Source: Puniceicoccales bacterium
GTDB lineage: Bacteria > Verrucomicrobiota > Verrucomicrobiia > Opitutales > LL51
DNA length: 54,676 nt
NCBI GenBank assembly: GCA_031278845.1
Contig: JAITJQ010000078.1
Location: 1-54,676 of the forward strand
Reading direction: 5' to 3'
The notes under the pieces are model-generated. The model was not told where the DNA came from. It saw nothing but the letters and a program-made list of their open reading frames with translations, and made no database searches. The number at the start of each line of letters is the position of its first letter. The stretch's first letter is position 1. The position numbers were made by a program, and so were the translations under genes. Of the stretch, positions 34,457-42,225 are shown in pieces.

Positions 34457-34785
34457 TTGTTTTAATGGGATTTTAAACCACGCTTGACAGACCTGAAGAT
34501 TCTTCCAGGGCTTGGAGAATGGAGGGGGGGCAAGTGGTGCGTAAAAAATTTGAGCTAAGCTGAATTAATTCCAATAATCCATTAAAATCGTCGAGCCGTC
34601 TTTACTCTTTAAGCCAGTGTTTAAATAACTTCCGGCGATAATAAGGATTCCCTTAGGTAACGCTTCCGCTTTTTGGATTTTTTAGTAATTTGTAAATGCT
34701 TCATTTATTTGTTAGCTTGGGAAATTTTTAAAAAAAAATACAATATTGTATTGACTTTGTATATTTCAGCTTAAGGAGTGTTGTC
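34457..34785. other. Intergenic region between surE and the MFS gene
   Basis: Contains TTGACA (34488) not linked to a gene, a poly-G tract (34526-34532) and the possible frameshifted small ORF on the reverse strand described separately. TTGACT at 34751-34756 lies 35 bp before the MFS ATG but has no -10 at normal distance. Confidence 0.35.
34565..34704 (-). pseudogene. Possible small gene interrupted at a poly-A run
   Basis: From the ATG at 34702-34704 the frame reads MKHLQITKK. After a run of six A the neighbouring frame continues IQKAEALPKGILIIAGSYLN then TGLKSKDGSTILMDYWN to a TAA at 34565-34567. One extra A would join both into 46 residues. The second part looks coded, but no family is known. 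Homopolymer slippage, a sequencing error or decay would all explain it. Confidence 0.3.
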
Positions 34786-36015
34786 ATGTTTAATATTCGT
34801 AAATCAATAACAACGGCAACCGTTATGTGGATGGTCGCTTCTCTTTTTTATGCTTATCAGTACATTTTACGCGTTATGCCGAGTATTATGTTAGATGATA
34901 TCATGCTACGGTTTCGCATGGATAGTGATACGGTGGGACAATTTTCAGGCGTTTACTATATCGGCTATTCTTTGTTTCATATTCCCATTGGTGTTTTACT
35001 CGATCGATATGGCCCTCGGAAGGTAATTCCTTGCTGCATATTCCTTTCGATTGTGGGTATATTACCGATTGTTTGTGCGGAGCACTGGATATGGCCTATT
35101 TTAGGGCGATTGGCTACGGGTATCGGATCATCGGCAGCTATTTTGGGTGTATTCAAGATTATTCGGATGGCCTATGCCGAAGAGCGTTTTGGACGAATGC
35201 TTAGTTTTTCGGTCATGATCGGGTTACTGGGCGCGATTTATGGTGGAACGCCTATTCGTTATCTATGTCAAATTTTAGATTACCAAATTGTGATTGTCGT
35301 CCTCGCTTTAGTGGGAATATTATTGGCACTTATAACGTATTGGATTGTTCCGCCTATGGATGATACGCGGAGTGAGGTGAAGCCATCATCGCCATTTGCG
35401 GGAATTGGATCCGTTTTAAAAAATACGAAGGTTATGATTATCTGTTTTTCGGCGGGGCTCATGGTAGGGCCGCTTGAGGGATTTGCCGACATTTGGGGGC
35501 CCAAATTTTTGAATCAAGTTTTGCACATTGAAATTTCCAGGGCTACTTTTATTACATCGATGATTTTTATGGGCATGTGTTTTGGAGCCCCCGTTCTCAA
35601 TTTTATTGCAGAAAAATCGAAAAGTTATTTGAGTACTATTATACTTTCGGGCCTATTGATGTTCGCTATCTTTACATTACTGGTGGCATCGCTGCTTTCT
35701 AATACCACGGTACTTGCCGTTGGATTATTTTTAGTTGGCATATGTTCGGCCTATCAGATATTAGCCATTTACAAGGCCTCAACCTATGTGCATGAAAATG
35801 TAGCTAGCATGACGACGGCAATGGCCAACATGATCATCATGATTTTCGGCTACGTGTTACACAGCATGATTGGGGGTGTGACCGAACTTTTTGGCGGAAT
35901 AAAAATGGAGTCGGCCTTCCGGTGGGGGATTGCGTCTATTCCTGCGGCCTTGCTCCTGGGAATCATCGGATTTGCGGTAGTAGCCCATATAGACAAAAAA
36001 CATGTTAAAAAGTAG
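34786..36015 (+). CDS. Major facilitator superfamily transporter
   Basis: 409 residues, 12 predicted membrane segments. The first pair reads WMVASLFYAYQYILRVMPSI and YYIGYSLFHIPIGVLLDRYG with the MFS signature DRYGPRK in the loop after segment 2. Similar MFS proteins with the YAYQYILR opening are common in host-associated gammaproteobacteria, where they take up nutrients, but the substrate here is unknown. AAGGAG precedes the ATG. It differs from the other MFS protein in the window. Confidence 0.85.
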   Translation: MFNIRKSITTATVMWMVASLFYAYQYILRVMPSIMLDDIMLRFRMDSDTVGQFSGVYYIGYSLFHIPIGVLLDRYGPRKVIPCCIFLSIVGILPIVCAEHWIWPILGRLATGIGSSAAILGVFKIIRMAYAEERFGRMLSFSVMIGLLGAIYGGTPIRYLCQILDYQIVIVVLALVGILLALITYWIVPPMDDTRSEVKPSSPFAGIGSVLKNTKVMIICFSAGLMVGPLEGFADIWGPKFLNQVLHIEISRATFITSMIFMGMCFGAPVLNFIAEKSKSYLSTIILSGLLMFAIFTLLVASLLSNTTVLAVGLFLVGICSAYQILAIYKASTYVHENVASMTTAMANMIIMIFGYVLHSMIGGVTELFGGIKMESAFRWGIASIPAALLLGIIGFAVVAHIDKKHVKK

Positions 36016-36021
36016 CATTGC

Positions 36022-36073
36022 GATTACCTTAGGGCGTTGCCTCTGGAGCTGTCGAGGTGGGACTAAGGTAATC
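36022..36073. repeat. Perfect 11-bp inverted repeat after the MFS gene
   Basis: GATTACCTTAG (36022-36032) pairs with CTAAGGTAATC (36063-36073), loop 30 bases with an inner CCTC/GAGG stem. It starts 6 bases after the transporter stop and has no T run, so it may be an RNA structure or binding site rather than a simple terminator. Confidence 0.7.
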
Positions 36074-36110
36074 TATGAGGGTTGTTCTATGGGGGAGATA
36101 ACCTATCGGC

Positions 36111-36263
36111 ATGGGTTTCGTTTTCGGTAGAAAAATGTATTTACAAGTGACCAATAATACTGAATATTCATCTGGGCTGAAGGTTATGAAAAAAATATTC
36201 TTTACAAAGTTGAAAGAGGAAGGCAATATATTGCGCACAGAGGAGATATTGGGCGGCGGATGA
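36111..36263 (+). CDS. Small hypothetical protein upstream of rho
   Basis: 50 residues from the ATG at 36111: MGFVFGRKMYLQVTNNTEYS, then KVMKKIFFTKLKEEGNILRT and EEILGGG. It ends 20 bp before rho. Amino acid use looks coded, but no strong ribosome site precedes it (GGGGGAG is 14 bases away). It could be a leader ORF affecting rho expression. Confidence 0.35.
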   Translation: MGFVFGRKMYLQVTNNTEYSSGLKVMKKIFFTKLKEEGNILRTEEILGGG

Positions 36264-36283
36264 GATCGCCAAAAAGATAAAAA

Positions 36284-37465
36284 ATGAGTGGAAATTACAG
36301 TAAAAATAGAAGTGTGAATGAGGATTATGTGCACGTGGATCGCGATCAACTCGTTTCCGTTTCGGGGATTTTAGAAATTGAATCCGGTAGCAGATTTGGA
36401 AATCTTATCGATTTGTGTTATTTGGGCAAGGTGCAGCGGGAAGATCCCTACATTGCACGGGATATGTTGATGCGCTATCGGTTACGCCGTGGGATGTTCA
36501 TTGAGGCAAAAATACTACGGCGCAGCGATTACCCCGATCCACGGGTTATCGAGATCGAAAGGATTGATGGCCTATCGCCTTCGATGCGCATGGAGTTACC
36601 TAAATTCGAGGATCGGACTTCTTTGGCGCCGGATCGACCGTTATCCCTGGAGACTGGGGATGGTCGTCTGTCTAATCGTATTATCGATCTCTTTGCTCCC
36701 GTTGGTAAGGGCCAGCGGGGGCTCATTGTGGCGCCACCGAAAACCGGTAAGACGACGATACTCCACGATATTGCGGTAGGTATTAAGGAAAATCATCCCG
36801 ATTGTCATCTTATGGTTTTGCTTGTCGATGAGCGGCCGGAGGAGGTTACCGATTTTCGGCGTACCGTCGATGCGGAATTATTTGCTTCCTCCAACGATGA
36901 GTCCCGGCTCATGCAAATTCAGGTTGCCGAATTGGCTATCGAACGCGCTAAGCGCCTTACGGAAACGGGTAAAGATGTGGTTCTTTTACTCGATTCGATT
37001 ACCCGATTGGCGAGGGCATACAATCGACAATTTTCCAGTGGGCGAACGATGTCGGGGGGTGTCGATGTGAAGGCATTGGAGCGGCCGCGGATGTTATTTT
37101 CGGCGGCGCGCAACCTGGAGGGGCACGGTAGTCTAACCATTTTAGCTACGGCACTGGTCGAAACGGGTAGCCGCATGGACGATCTCATTTTTCAGGAATT
37201 TAAGGGTACGGGCAATATGGAAATCGTTCTCAACAAAAAATCTGCGGACATGCGCATTTATCCGGCGATCGATGTGCAAGTTTCTGGGACGCGGCGGGAG
37301 GAATTGCTTTTGTCCGCGGGGTTATTGGATAGAATTCACTTTTTTAGGCGGGCTTTAGCGGGGTTAAAACCGGAAGAAGCGGCTGATACACTCATTGCGC
37401 GCATAAAAAGGACAAAAAACAATAAAGAATTCTTGATTTTATTGCAAACGACACTAAGCCATTAG
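36284..37465 (+). CDS. rho: Transcription termination factor Rho
   Basis: 393 residues, shorter than the usual about 420 because the N-terminal helical region is reduced. The RNA-binding domain reads VSVSGILEIESGSRFGNLID. The ATPase has the P-loop APPKTGKTT (about residue 150), LVDERPEEVTDFRR, and the SITRLARAYNR and RTMSGGVDVKALERPR segments that form the Q/R loops. A hexameric helicase that releases untranslated RNA. It is followed 14 bp later by a 585-residue gene. Confidence 0.96.
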   Translation: MSGNYSKNRSVNEDYVHVDRDQLVSVSGILEIESGSRFGNLIDLCYLGKVQREDPYIARDMLMRYRLRRGMFIEAKILRRSDYPDPRVIEIERIDGLSPSMRMELPKFEDRTSLAPDRPLSLETGDGRLSNRIIDLFAPVGKGQRGLIVAPPKTGKTTILHDIAVGIKENHPDCHLMVLLVDERPEEVTDFRRTVDAELFASSNDESRLMQIQVAELAIERAKRLTETGKDVVLLLDSITRLARAYNRQFSSGRTMSGGVDVKALERPRMLFSAARNLEGHGSLTILATALVETGSRMDDLIFQEFKGTGNMEIVLNKKSADMRIYPAIDVQVSGTRREELLLSAGLLDRIHFFRRALAGLKPEEAADTLIARIKRTKNNKEFLILLQTTLSH

Positions 37466-37479
37466 GATATATCAGAGGA

Positions 37480-39237
37480 ATGCAAAATTTTGCGGAACAG
37501 TGTACGGATGTAGCCCGTTCGATTTTGAGTCACAATTTGGGTTACATCGATGAGGAAGGTAATATTCAGGTCGCGGACTACGAGAAACCTGTGGGCGATG
37601 AGGCGGCACACGTCGCATTTGCGCTCGGGGAGTACTATCGTTTGACGCACGAGACGAATTTTCTCCAGCACGACATCATCGATTTAGCGGCGAAAATGAT
37701 TGTTTATCAGTTGGAGAATGTGCCGAAAAGTAATGATTGGGGGGGCTACATCGCTTTAGCGCTACTATCTTTTGGGGCTGTTAAGGAGCGCAATCCGGTT
37801 TGGGAGAAACTTTCGGCGGAGGTGCGCATTCAACTGGACAATTTATTGATTCGTCGGGATGAGCTCAAGGGTAATGGGTTTGCGTGTGCGATTGCGAAGG
37901 CGGTTGCGCGGCACGGTTTGCGCATTACGAAAAAGGATGAAACGGGGAAATTGATCGATCGATTTCTTGCCTATTGCGAAGAGCATTCGACGGGTGGATT
38001 TTTTGATGGGGATAGAGGCAAGGGAATAGGGGGGAATTTCGACGTTAAGGGGCTATTTAATCTTTCGTTTATTCGTCAGGCGCTCCATCTACACACGGAT
38101 AATTTTTTCATTGAAAAAAAATTGCCCAGTCTACGCACCCATGCCGAAAAGTGCATTAATTTGATTCCGGATCTTATGCGGGAGGATGGTACCTGTTGGG
38201 TATATGGGGAATGTGTTGGAGCGTACGCGCAGATGTACTGTATTAGTACGATTTTGCAGGCGTTACGGGATCGTTGGATTGTTCCGGAGAAGCAGTCGTT
38301 ATACGTCAACATTGTCCTTGATTTATTTCAGAAGTTTTTCTGTCACTACATCGATCAGGAGAGCGGTTACATGGTAATTCGCGATGAGGAGCGTTCTTCT
38401 GGGGATGAGCAGAGTAGTATTCGGGCTAATTTTGATGCGGTACGTTATTTATGCCAGTGGTCACGGTTAACGCGGAAGAGTCCGATTGTTGCGGGGCGCA
38501 TACGTCGTGTTTCGGCATTTAAGCCAGGGAATCGGCTTGTTATTTTCGACAAGGGTTTGAAGCGGGAGAGTGGGTTATTTATTTATCGTGATGCGAAAAC
38601 GGGGATGAATTTGCAGCTGCCGTTAATTGGTAGCAATGGGCGGGCGGATAGCGATTGTCTAGCATTTCCGCATTGTCCGGGTGTTTTTGATTGGCCATCG
38701 GGGAAATACCTACCCATTTTGCAACCGGAGTTGACGATTGATGGCAGGCGTTATATTCCGTCCTACTACGGCAAGAAATTGTCGACGGGTTTAGGAAGTC
38801 ACGGGAATATTATTTTTGCCTACGAGCAGCCGGAGCTCATTACGGTAGAGGAGGAAATTGTGCCGGGGATAGCGAGTTGCAAAGTGGCGTGGATATTTTC
38901 GGAGACGAAGATAACGTCGGAGTTTACGTATACGGTGAAGGATCGCATACGCGTCGAGTCTTTGCGGTACATGATCGTGTTAAGTGCACCTCATTCGATT
39001 TATGGGGCGAACAATTTGGCTTTGGACGAGCAGAGTTTAGGGGCAATAGTGGAGCATGACGACATGATGTTGAGTTGGCGAGAGATTGTGGAAGTTGGTA
39101 GTGATATGGAGTATCGGACCTGCTATGGGAAAATTCATTATTTGCAGGAATTATCGCGGAGTTATCCATTGATCATGCATCCGGGGCAGCCGTATCGGTT
39201 GATTGTGAGTTTTATACCTGGAGTGATTCGTATTTAG
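37480..39237 (+). CDS. Unrecognised 585-residue protein in operon with rho
   Basis: AGAGGA precedes the ATG. No signal peptide. The first about 330 residues are helix-rich with repeated aromatic and His/Asp patches (WGGYIALALLSFGAVKERNP, DGTCWVYGECVGAYAQMY) resembling alpha/alpha-toroid enzymes. Residues about 340-585 look beta-rich (YIPSYYGKKLSTGLGSHGNI, YRLIVSFIPGVIRI). This layout recalls polysaccharide lyase or heparinase-like proteins, but no catalytic motif is certain. The operon partner of Rho does not reveal a role. Confidence 0.55.
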   Translation: MQNFAEQCTDVARSILSHNLGYIDEEGNIQVADYEKPVGDEAAHVAFALGEYYRLTHETNFLQHDIIDLAAKMIVYQLENVPKSNDWGGYIALALLSFGAVKERNPVWEKLSAEVRIQLDNLLIRRDELKGNGFACAIAKAVARHGLRITKKDETGKLIDRFLAYCEEHSTGGFFDGDRGKGIGGNFDVKGLFNLSFIRQALHLHTDNFFIEKKLPSLRTHAEKCINLIPDLMREDGTCWVYGECVGAYAQMYCISTILQALRDRWIVPEKQSLYVNIVLDLFQKFFCHYIDQESGYMVIRDEERSSGDEQSSIRANFDAVRYLCQWSRLTRKSPIVAGRIRRVSAFKPGNRLVIFDKGLKRESGLFIYRDAKTGMNLQLPLIGSNGRADSDCLAFPHCPGVFDWPSGKYLPILQPELTIDGRRYIPSYYGKKLSTGLGSHGNIIFAYEQPELITVEEEIVPGIASCKVAWIFSETKITSEFTYTVKDRIRVESLRYMIVLSAPHSIYGANNLALDEQSLGAIVEHDDMMLSWREIVEVGSDMEYRTCYGKIHYLQELSRSYPLIMHPGQPYRLIVSFIPGVIRI

Positions 39238-39246
39238 GTAGGCGGA

Positions 39247-39335
39247 CAAGGGGGAATCCTTCCCCCTTGGACCCCCTTGCTTTGGGGGCACTACTCCATG
39301 CAAATTACTCCATGCAGATTGCGTGGGGGTAGTGC
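39247..39335. repeat. Palindromic element C (partial relative of the cloverleaf elements)
   Basis: A 10-bp perfect hairpin CAAGGGGGAA/TTCCCCCTTG (39247-39269, loop TCC), then CCCCC/GGGGG (39272-39288), then GCACTAC/GTAGTGC (39288-39335) enclosing a direct repeat CTCCATGCA. It starts 9 bases after the 585-residue gene. The first hairpin matches the 3-nt-loop style, but no outer stem encloses all three. Confidence 0.65.
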
Positions 39336-39414
39336 AATTGGAATAAAGAAAAATCTAGAATAAGAGGAAAAGACAGCCTCAAAATTTTTTTTGCAGAAAT
39401 TATTGGAAAAAGAG

Positions 39415-39443
39415 TTGACAGGCATGGTGAGTTTTCATGTTAT
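39415..39443 (+). promoter_or_regulatory. Promoter of a small transcription unit
   Basis: A perfect -35 TTGACA (39415-39420), a 17-nt spacer and TGTTAT (39438-39443), placing transcription start near 39450. Confidence 0.6.
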
Positions 39444-39449
39444 AGGGTC

Positions 39450-39565
39450 ACTTCCTGATGGAAGTAAACTTGAATAAGTTTTGCAGTCTAAATGAATTTT
39501 CGCCATGGGGCGAGATAGATATCAAAAAAAATCGGGCGGGAGTTTAAATGGGCTCCCGTCTTTTT
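39450..39565 (+). ncRNA. Candidate small RNA or short peptide transcript, about 115 nt
   Basis: Bounded by the promoter above and a terminator hairpin CGGGAG/CTCCCG followed by TCTTTTT. Within it an ATG at 39458 opens 29 codons (MEVNLNKFCSLNEFSPWGEI, then DIKKNRAGV) ending at 39547 inside the terminator stem. The predicted leader is only about 8 nt, so translation would be nearly leaderless. Either a small regulatory RNA or a micropeptide gene; no known RNA family is recognised. Confidence 0.45.
39537..39565 (+). terminator. Rho-independent terminator of the small unit
   Basis: CGGGAG (39537-39542), 10-base loop, CTCCCG (39553-39558), then TCTTTTT. Confidence 0.75.
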
Positions 39566-39717
39566 ATAAAGAAGTTTAAATTAGCGGGGAAAAAGTGTGG
39601 TTTTAAGCGGTAAGGGGTGGGGGGAATAAAAAAATGCATTTGTGTGTAAAAAAATGCTTGTTTTAAAAAAAAAGCGGAATATTATAGCAGACGAACAATT
39701 CAACAAAGGAAATATTT

Positions 39718-40161
39718 ATGGATATAAGTAGAAAAAATGGTAGGAGTGGTATGACGTTGATCGAGATATTGATTGTCATCATGCTGCTAGGTGTTTTGGC
39801 AGGCGTTTTGGTAAAATCGCTGAGTGGTACAGCTGAGGCTGGGAAGCAGGCTGCGGCGAATTTGGGCTGTGAAACAATCAAGACAGCTCTGATGGCCTAT
39901 AAGACAGTTAAGGGCCAGTGGCCAGCGGACAAAGCTACGCTTGTTAATTCTGGTTTCATCGAGAACGATACATTTATAAACCCTTGGGGGAATGGTAATG
40001 GGTATGCTTTTAATAATGGGGTTGATGGTACTGTCCAGATACGTGTTGCATACAGCGACATTCCGGCCCCTGAGTTTGCCGACATCACTGGAGCAAATGG
40101 TGCTGCCTACACCCTGCATCCTTCGGGGAAACTTGAGCCTAAGCCCGCCGCCCCCCACTGA
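39718..40161 (+). CDS. Type II secretion/type IV pilus-like pseudopilin
   Basis: 147 residues. A short basic leader ends RSG, followed by MTLIEILIVIMLLGVLAGVL, the prepilin peptidase cut site with glutamate at +5 and the hydrophobic stalk helix. The C-terminal part (DTFINPWGNGNGYAFNNGVD) matches the GspG-like fold ending. AAAGGA precedes the ATG, and TTGTTT with TATTAT about 45 bp upstream may be the promoter. No other pilus or T2SS gene is nearby, so its machinery is encoded elsewhere. Confidence 0.82.
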   Translation: MDISRKNGRSGMTLIEILIVIMLLGVLAGVLVKSLSGTAEAGKQAAANLGCETIKTALMAYKTVKGQWPADKATLVNSGFIENDTFINPWGNGNGYAFNNGVDGTVQIRVAYSDIPAPEFADITGANGAAYTLHPSGKLEPKPAAPH

Positions 40162-40188
40162 TATTTAACGATTATTGGGATTATTTTC

Positions 40189-40212
40189 AAGTGCACTTCG
40201 GTGCGCTTTTTT
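40189..40212 (+). terminator. Rho-independent terminator of the pseudopilin gene
   Basis: AGTGCAC (40190-40196), TTCG tetraloop, GTGCGCT (40201-40207), then a run of six T including the last stem base. Confidence 0.85.
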
Positions 40213-40278
40213 ATTTCTGAAATTTTAGAAGGGAAAAAATTTCAACATTATTGCAAGGCCCCAACATTTATCGCACGA

Positions 40279-40371
40279 TTATTGAAGAATTCCGTTATTC
40301 TACAGATAATCAGCTCCCCAGAATCTCTTCTTCAAAAACCTTTTGATCATTTTAATTCCGTTTTCCATCAT
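40279..40371 (-). pseudogene. Internally deleted third copy of the Rpn-type gene
   Basis: From the ATG pair at 40366-40371 the frame reads MMENGIKMIKRFLKKRFWGA then DYL and an in-frame TAG, and ends NNGILQ and TAA at 40279-40281. The opening MMEN and the ending GILQ match the first residues and the last four of the copy upstream, so nearly the whole gene body has been lost. Both ends carry the ATTATTGAAGAATTCCG string. Confidence 0.6.
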
Positions 40372-40375
40372 ACAA

Positions 40376-41029
40376 TTATTGAAGAATTCCGGCATCCCGA
40401 AAAATTTGAACAAAATCCTCCAGATTCTCGCCATCGGGTACGGGTTGATTTTGAACGAAATCGCGCCAAACCTGCTCCACGAGATCTCTAGAAATGGAAT
40501 TTTGTTCAATACGCCCTAGGGATTTTTGCAAACTCTCATGATCAAGAAACCGCTCAATTAACCCATTTATCTGCCCCCATTGCAAGCCTTTCTGAATGCC
40601 TTCCTGCAAGCCTTCCTGCAAGCCTTCCTCTTTCTGCCGTTCCAGTTCTTCGTAGTAGGTAGCCACTTCCTGAACTTCTTCCGCGTAAGCCAACTGATCA
40701 TTCCAATTCAAACCACTAAATTTCAGCCTATCCAGCGCTCTAGCAATTTCCCGGGGCATGCCGATGTTTTGGTATTTTTGAATCTCATCCGCTGTGAACT
40801 TTCCCGAATCTTCCATTGCGTAAGACCACCATTCCGCTGCGGTGAGCGCTTCTCCCCTTCGCATTTTAGCGATAATTTCCTTTATTTTATCATCCCAAGA
40901 CTGCTCTATCGCATCCCTTATCTGCTTTTGATGTTGCCTCCATCCTAAGCTTTTCTGCCTGCTTGCTTGCAAGTCTTCCCGTTCACGGCATTCCATTTCC
41001 TGAGCCTCTTTTTCTAAATCTTCCATCAT
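40376..41029 (-). CDS. Tandem partial copy of the Rpn-type protein, nuclease core missing
   Basis: 217 residues from the ATG at 41027-41029, five bases after the stop of the full-length gene. It begins MMEDLEKEAQEMECREREDL and then follows the C-terminal half of its neighbour: RGEALTAAEWWSY, EIQKYQNIGMP, and EEGLQEGLQEGIQKGLQWGQ through GILQ. The last 65 codons are almost identical at DNA level, while the middle has diverged, suggesting gene conversion. The PD-(D/E)XK domain is absent, so it cannot cut DNA. It may be decaying or a dominant-negative partner. Confidence 0.6.
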   Translation of the reverse strand: MMEDLEKEAQEMECREREDLQASRQKSLGWRQHQKQIRDAIEQSWDDKIKEIIAKMRRGEALTAAEWWSYAMEDSGKFTADEIQKYQNIGMPREIARALDRLKFSGLNWNDQLAYAEEVQEVATYYEELERQKEEGLQEGLQEGIQKGLQWGQINGLIERFLDHESLQKSLGRIEQNSISRDLVEQVWRDFVQNQPVPDGENLEDFVQIFRDAGILQ

Positions 41030-41033
41030 ACAA

Positions 41034-42116
41034 TTATTGAAGGATCCCAGCGTTTTGGAGAGTTTGAACAAAATCCTCCAGATTCTCGCCATCGGGTACG
41101 GGTTGATTTTGAACGAAATCGCGCCAAACCTGCTCCACGAGATCTCTAGAAATGGAATTTTGTTCAATACGTCCTAGGGATTTTTGCAAACTCTCATGAT
41201 CAAGAAACCGCTCAATTAACCCATTTATCTGCCCCCATTGCAAGCCTTTTTGAATGCCTTCTTGCAAGCCTTCCTGCAAGCCTTCCTCTTTCTGCCGTTT
41301 CAATTCTTCGTCGTAGGCAGCCACTTCCTGAATCTCTCCCTCGTAAACCTGCTGATCATCCCGATTCCAACCACTAAATTTCAGCTTATCCAAGGCCTCT
41401 GTTATTTCCTCGGGCATGCCGATGTTTTGGTATTTTTGAATTTCATTTTCTGTGAGTTTTTCCGAATTTTCTATCATGTAATACCACCATTCCGCTGCGG
41501 TGAGCGCTTCTCCCCGTTGAATTTTAGCAGCAATTTCCTTTATTCCCTCCAATTCGATTTGGATCAAACAAATCCCTTCAATTTCTTGTTCCGAAAATTT
41601 ATCGGTCATACGATAATATTTCCGGAAACTACTATCCCTGAGTGTAGAATAATCAACAAACTGAATGGCATAAACATTTTTGATTTGTGAATGCCATTCA
41701 CTTCCTCCTTCAAATTCTTGATTGGCAAAGGTGGATGCCGCGTAAAATAGTGCCCGCTTGTCGAAATTATTGTGGCGGATAATTTGCATCTCGATGATGA
41801 CATGATCACGGTTATCGATGATGGCATGGTAATCTAGAATAGCGTTCGATCGCTTGCCTTGAAGCGGGATTCTCGTTTCCCCTTTACTGATAATTTGGAT
41901 GGGCGTAGCTATGTCCACAACTTTCATATCGCGGAAGATCTCATTAATGAGTGCCGTAGCGATGCGGTTATCCGACATCATGATTTTGAATGCCGTATCC
42001 GTCGTTGCCCTTACAAAACTGGTGGGTTTCTCGAATCTACGAACTAAACTCACTCCGGGTTCTAAAAATAAATGCTCTTCTCTAGACACGCCTATAAAAA
42101 TAGCATTTTGTCTCAC
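41034..42116 (-). CDS. Rpn-family PD-(D/E)XK nuclease/putative transposase
   Basis: 360 residues from a GTG at 42114-42116; no ATG fits, and the first 35 residues precede the usual start. The family core is clear: ATTDTAFKIMMSDNRIATAL, then the catalytic region ILDYHAIIDNRDHVIIEMQI with Asp and ExQ, and RALFYAASTF. The C-terminus is a glutamate-rich coil with 12-bp coding repeats (GLQEGLQEGIQKGLQ). Such proteins promote RecA-independent recombination or act as orphan transposase-like nucleases. It heads a three-copy tandem array. Confidence 0.78.
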   Translation of the reverse strand: MRQNAIFIGVSREEHLFLEPGVSLVRRFEKPTSFVRATTDTAFKIMMSDNRIATALINEIFRDMKVVDIATPIQIISKGETRIPLQGKRSNAILDYHAIIDNRDHVIIEMQIIRHNNFDKRALFYAASTFANQEFEGGSEWHSQIKNVYAIQFVDYSTLRDSSFRKYYRMTDKFSEQEIEGICLIQIELEGIKEIAAKIQRGEALTAAEWWYYMIENSEKLTENEIQKYQNIGMPEEITEALDKLKFSGWNRDDQQVYEGEIQEVAAYDEELKRQKEEGLQEGLQEGIQKGLQWGQINGLIERFLDHESLQKSLGRIEQNSISRDLVEQVWRDFVQNQPVPDGENLEDFVQTLQNAGILQ

Positions 42117-42225
42117 ATGTAAACAAAAATATGTGTAAAAAATATCACGGGAAATGTTTTCCCAGAAGAAGGGAGAAAATATAGACCATTCGGCAAAAGG
42201 AGGCCATTGGGGAAATATGAATTAG

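Noticed and set aside
41030..41167. N-terminal extension of the Rpn partial copy (MNKIPFLEISW...)
   Set aside because: It is the out-of-frame reading of the 3' end of the full-length Rpn gene; the same false start recurs at 40509 because that end is duplicated.
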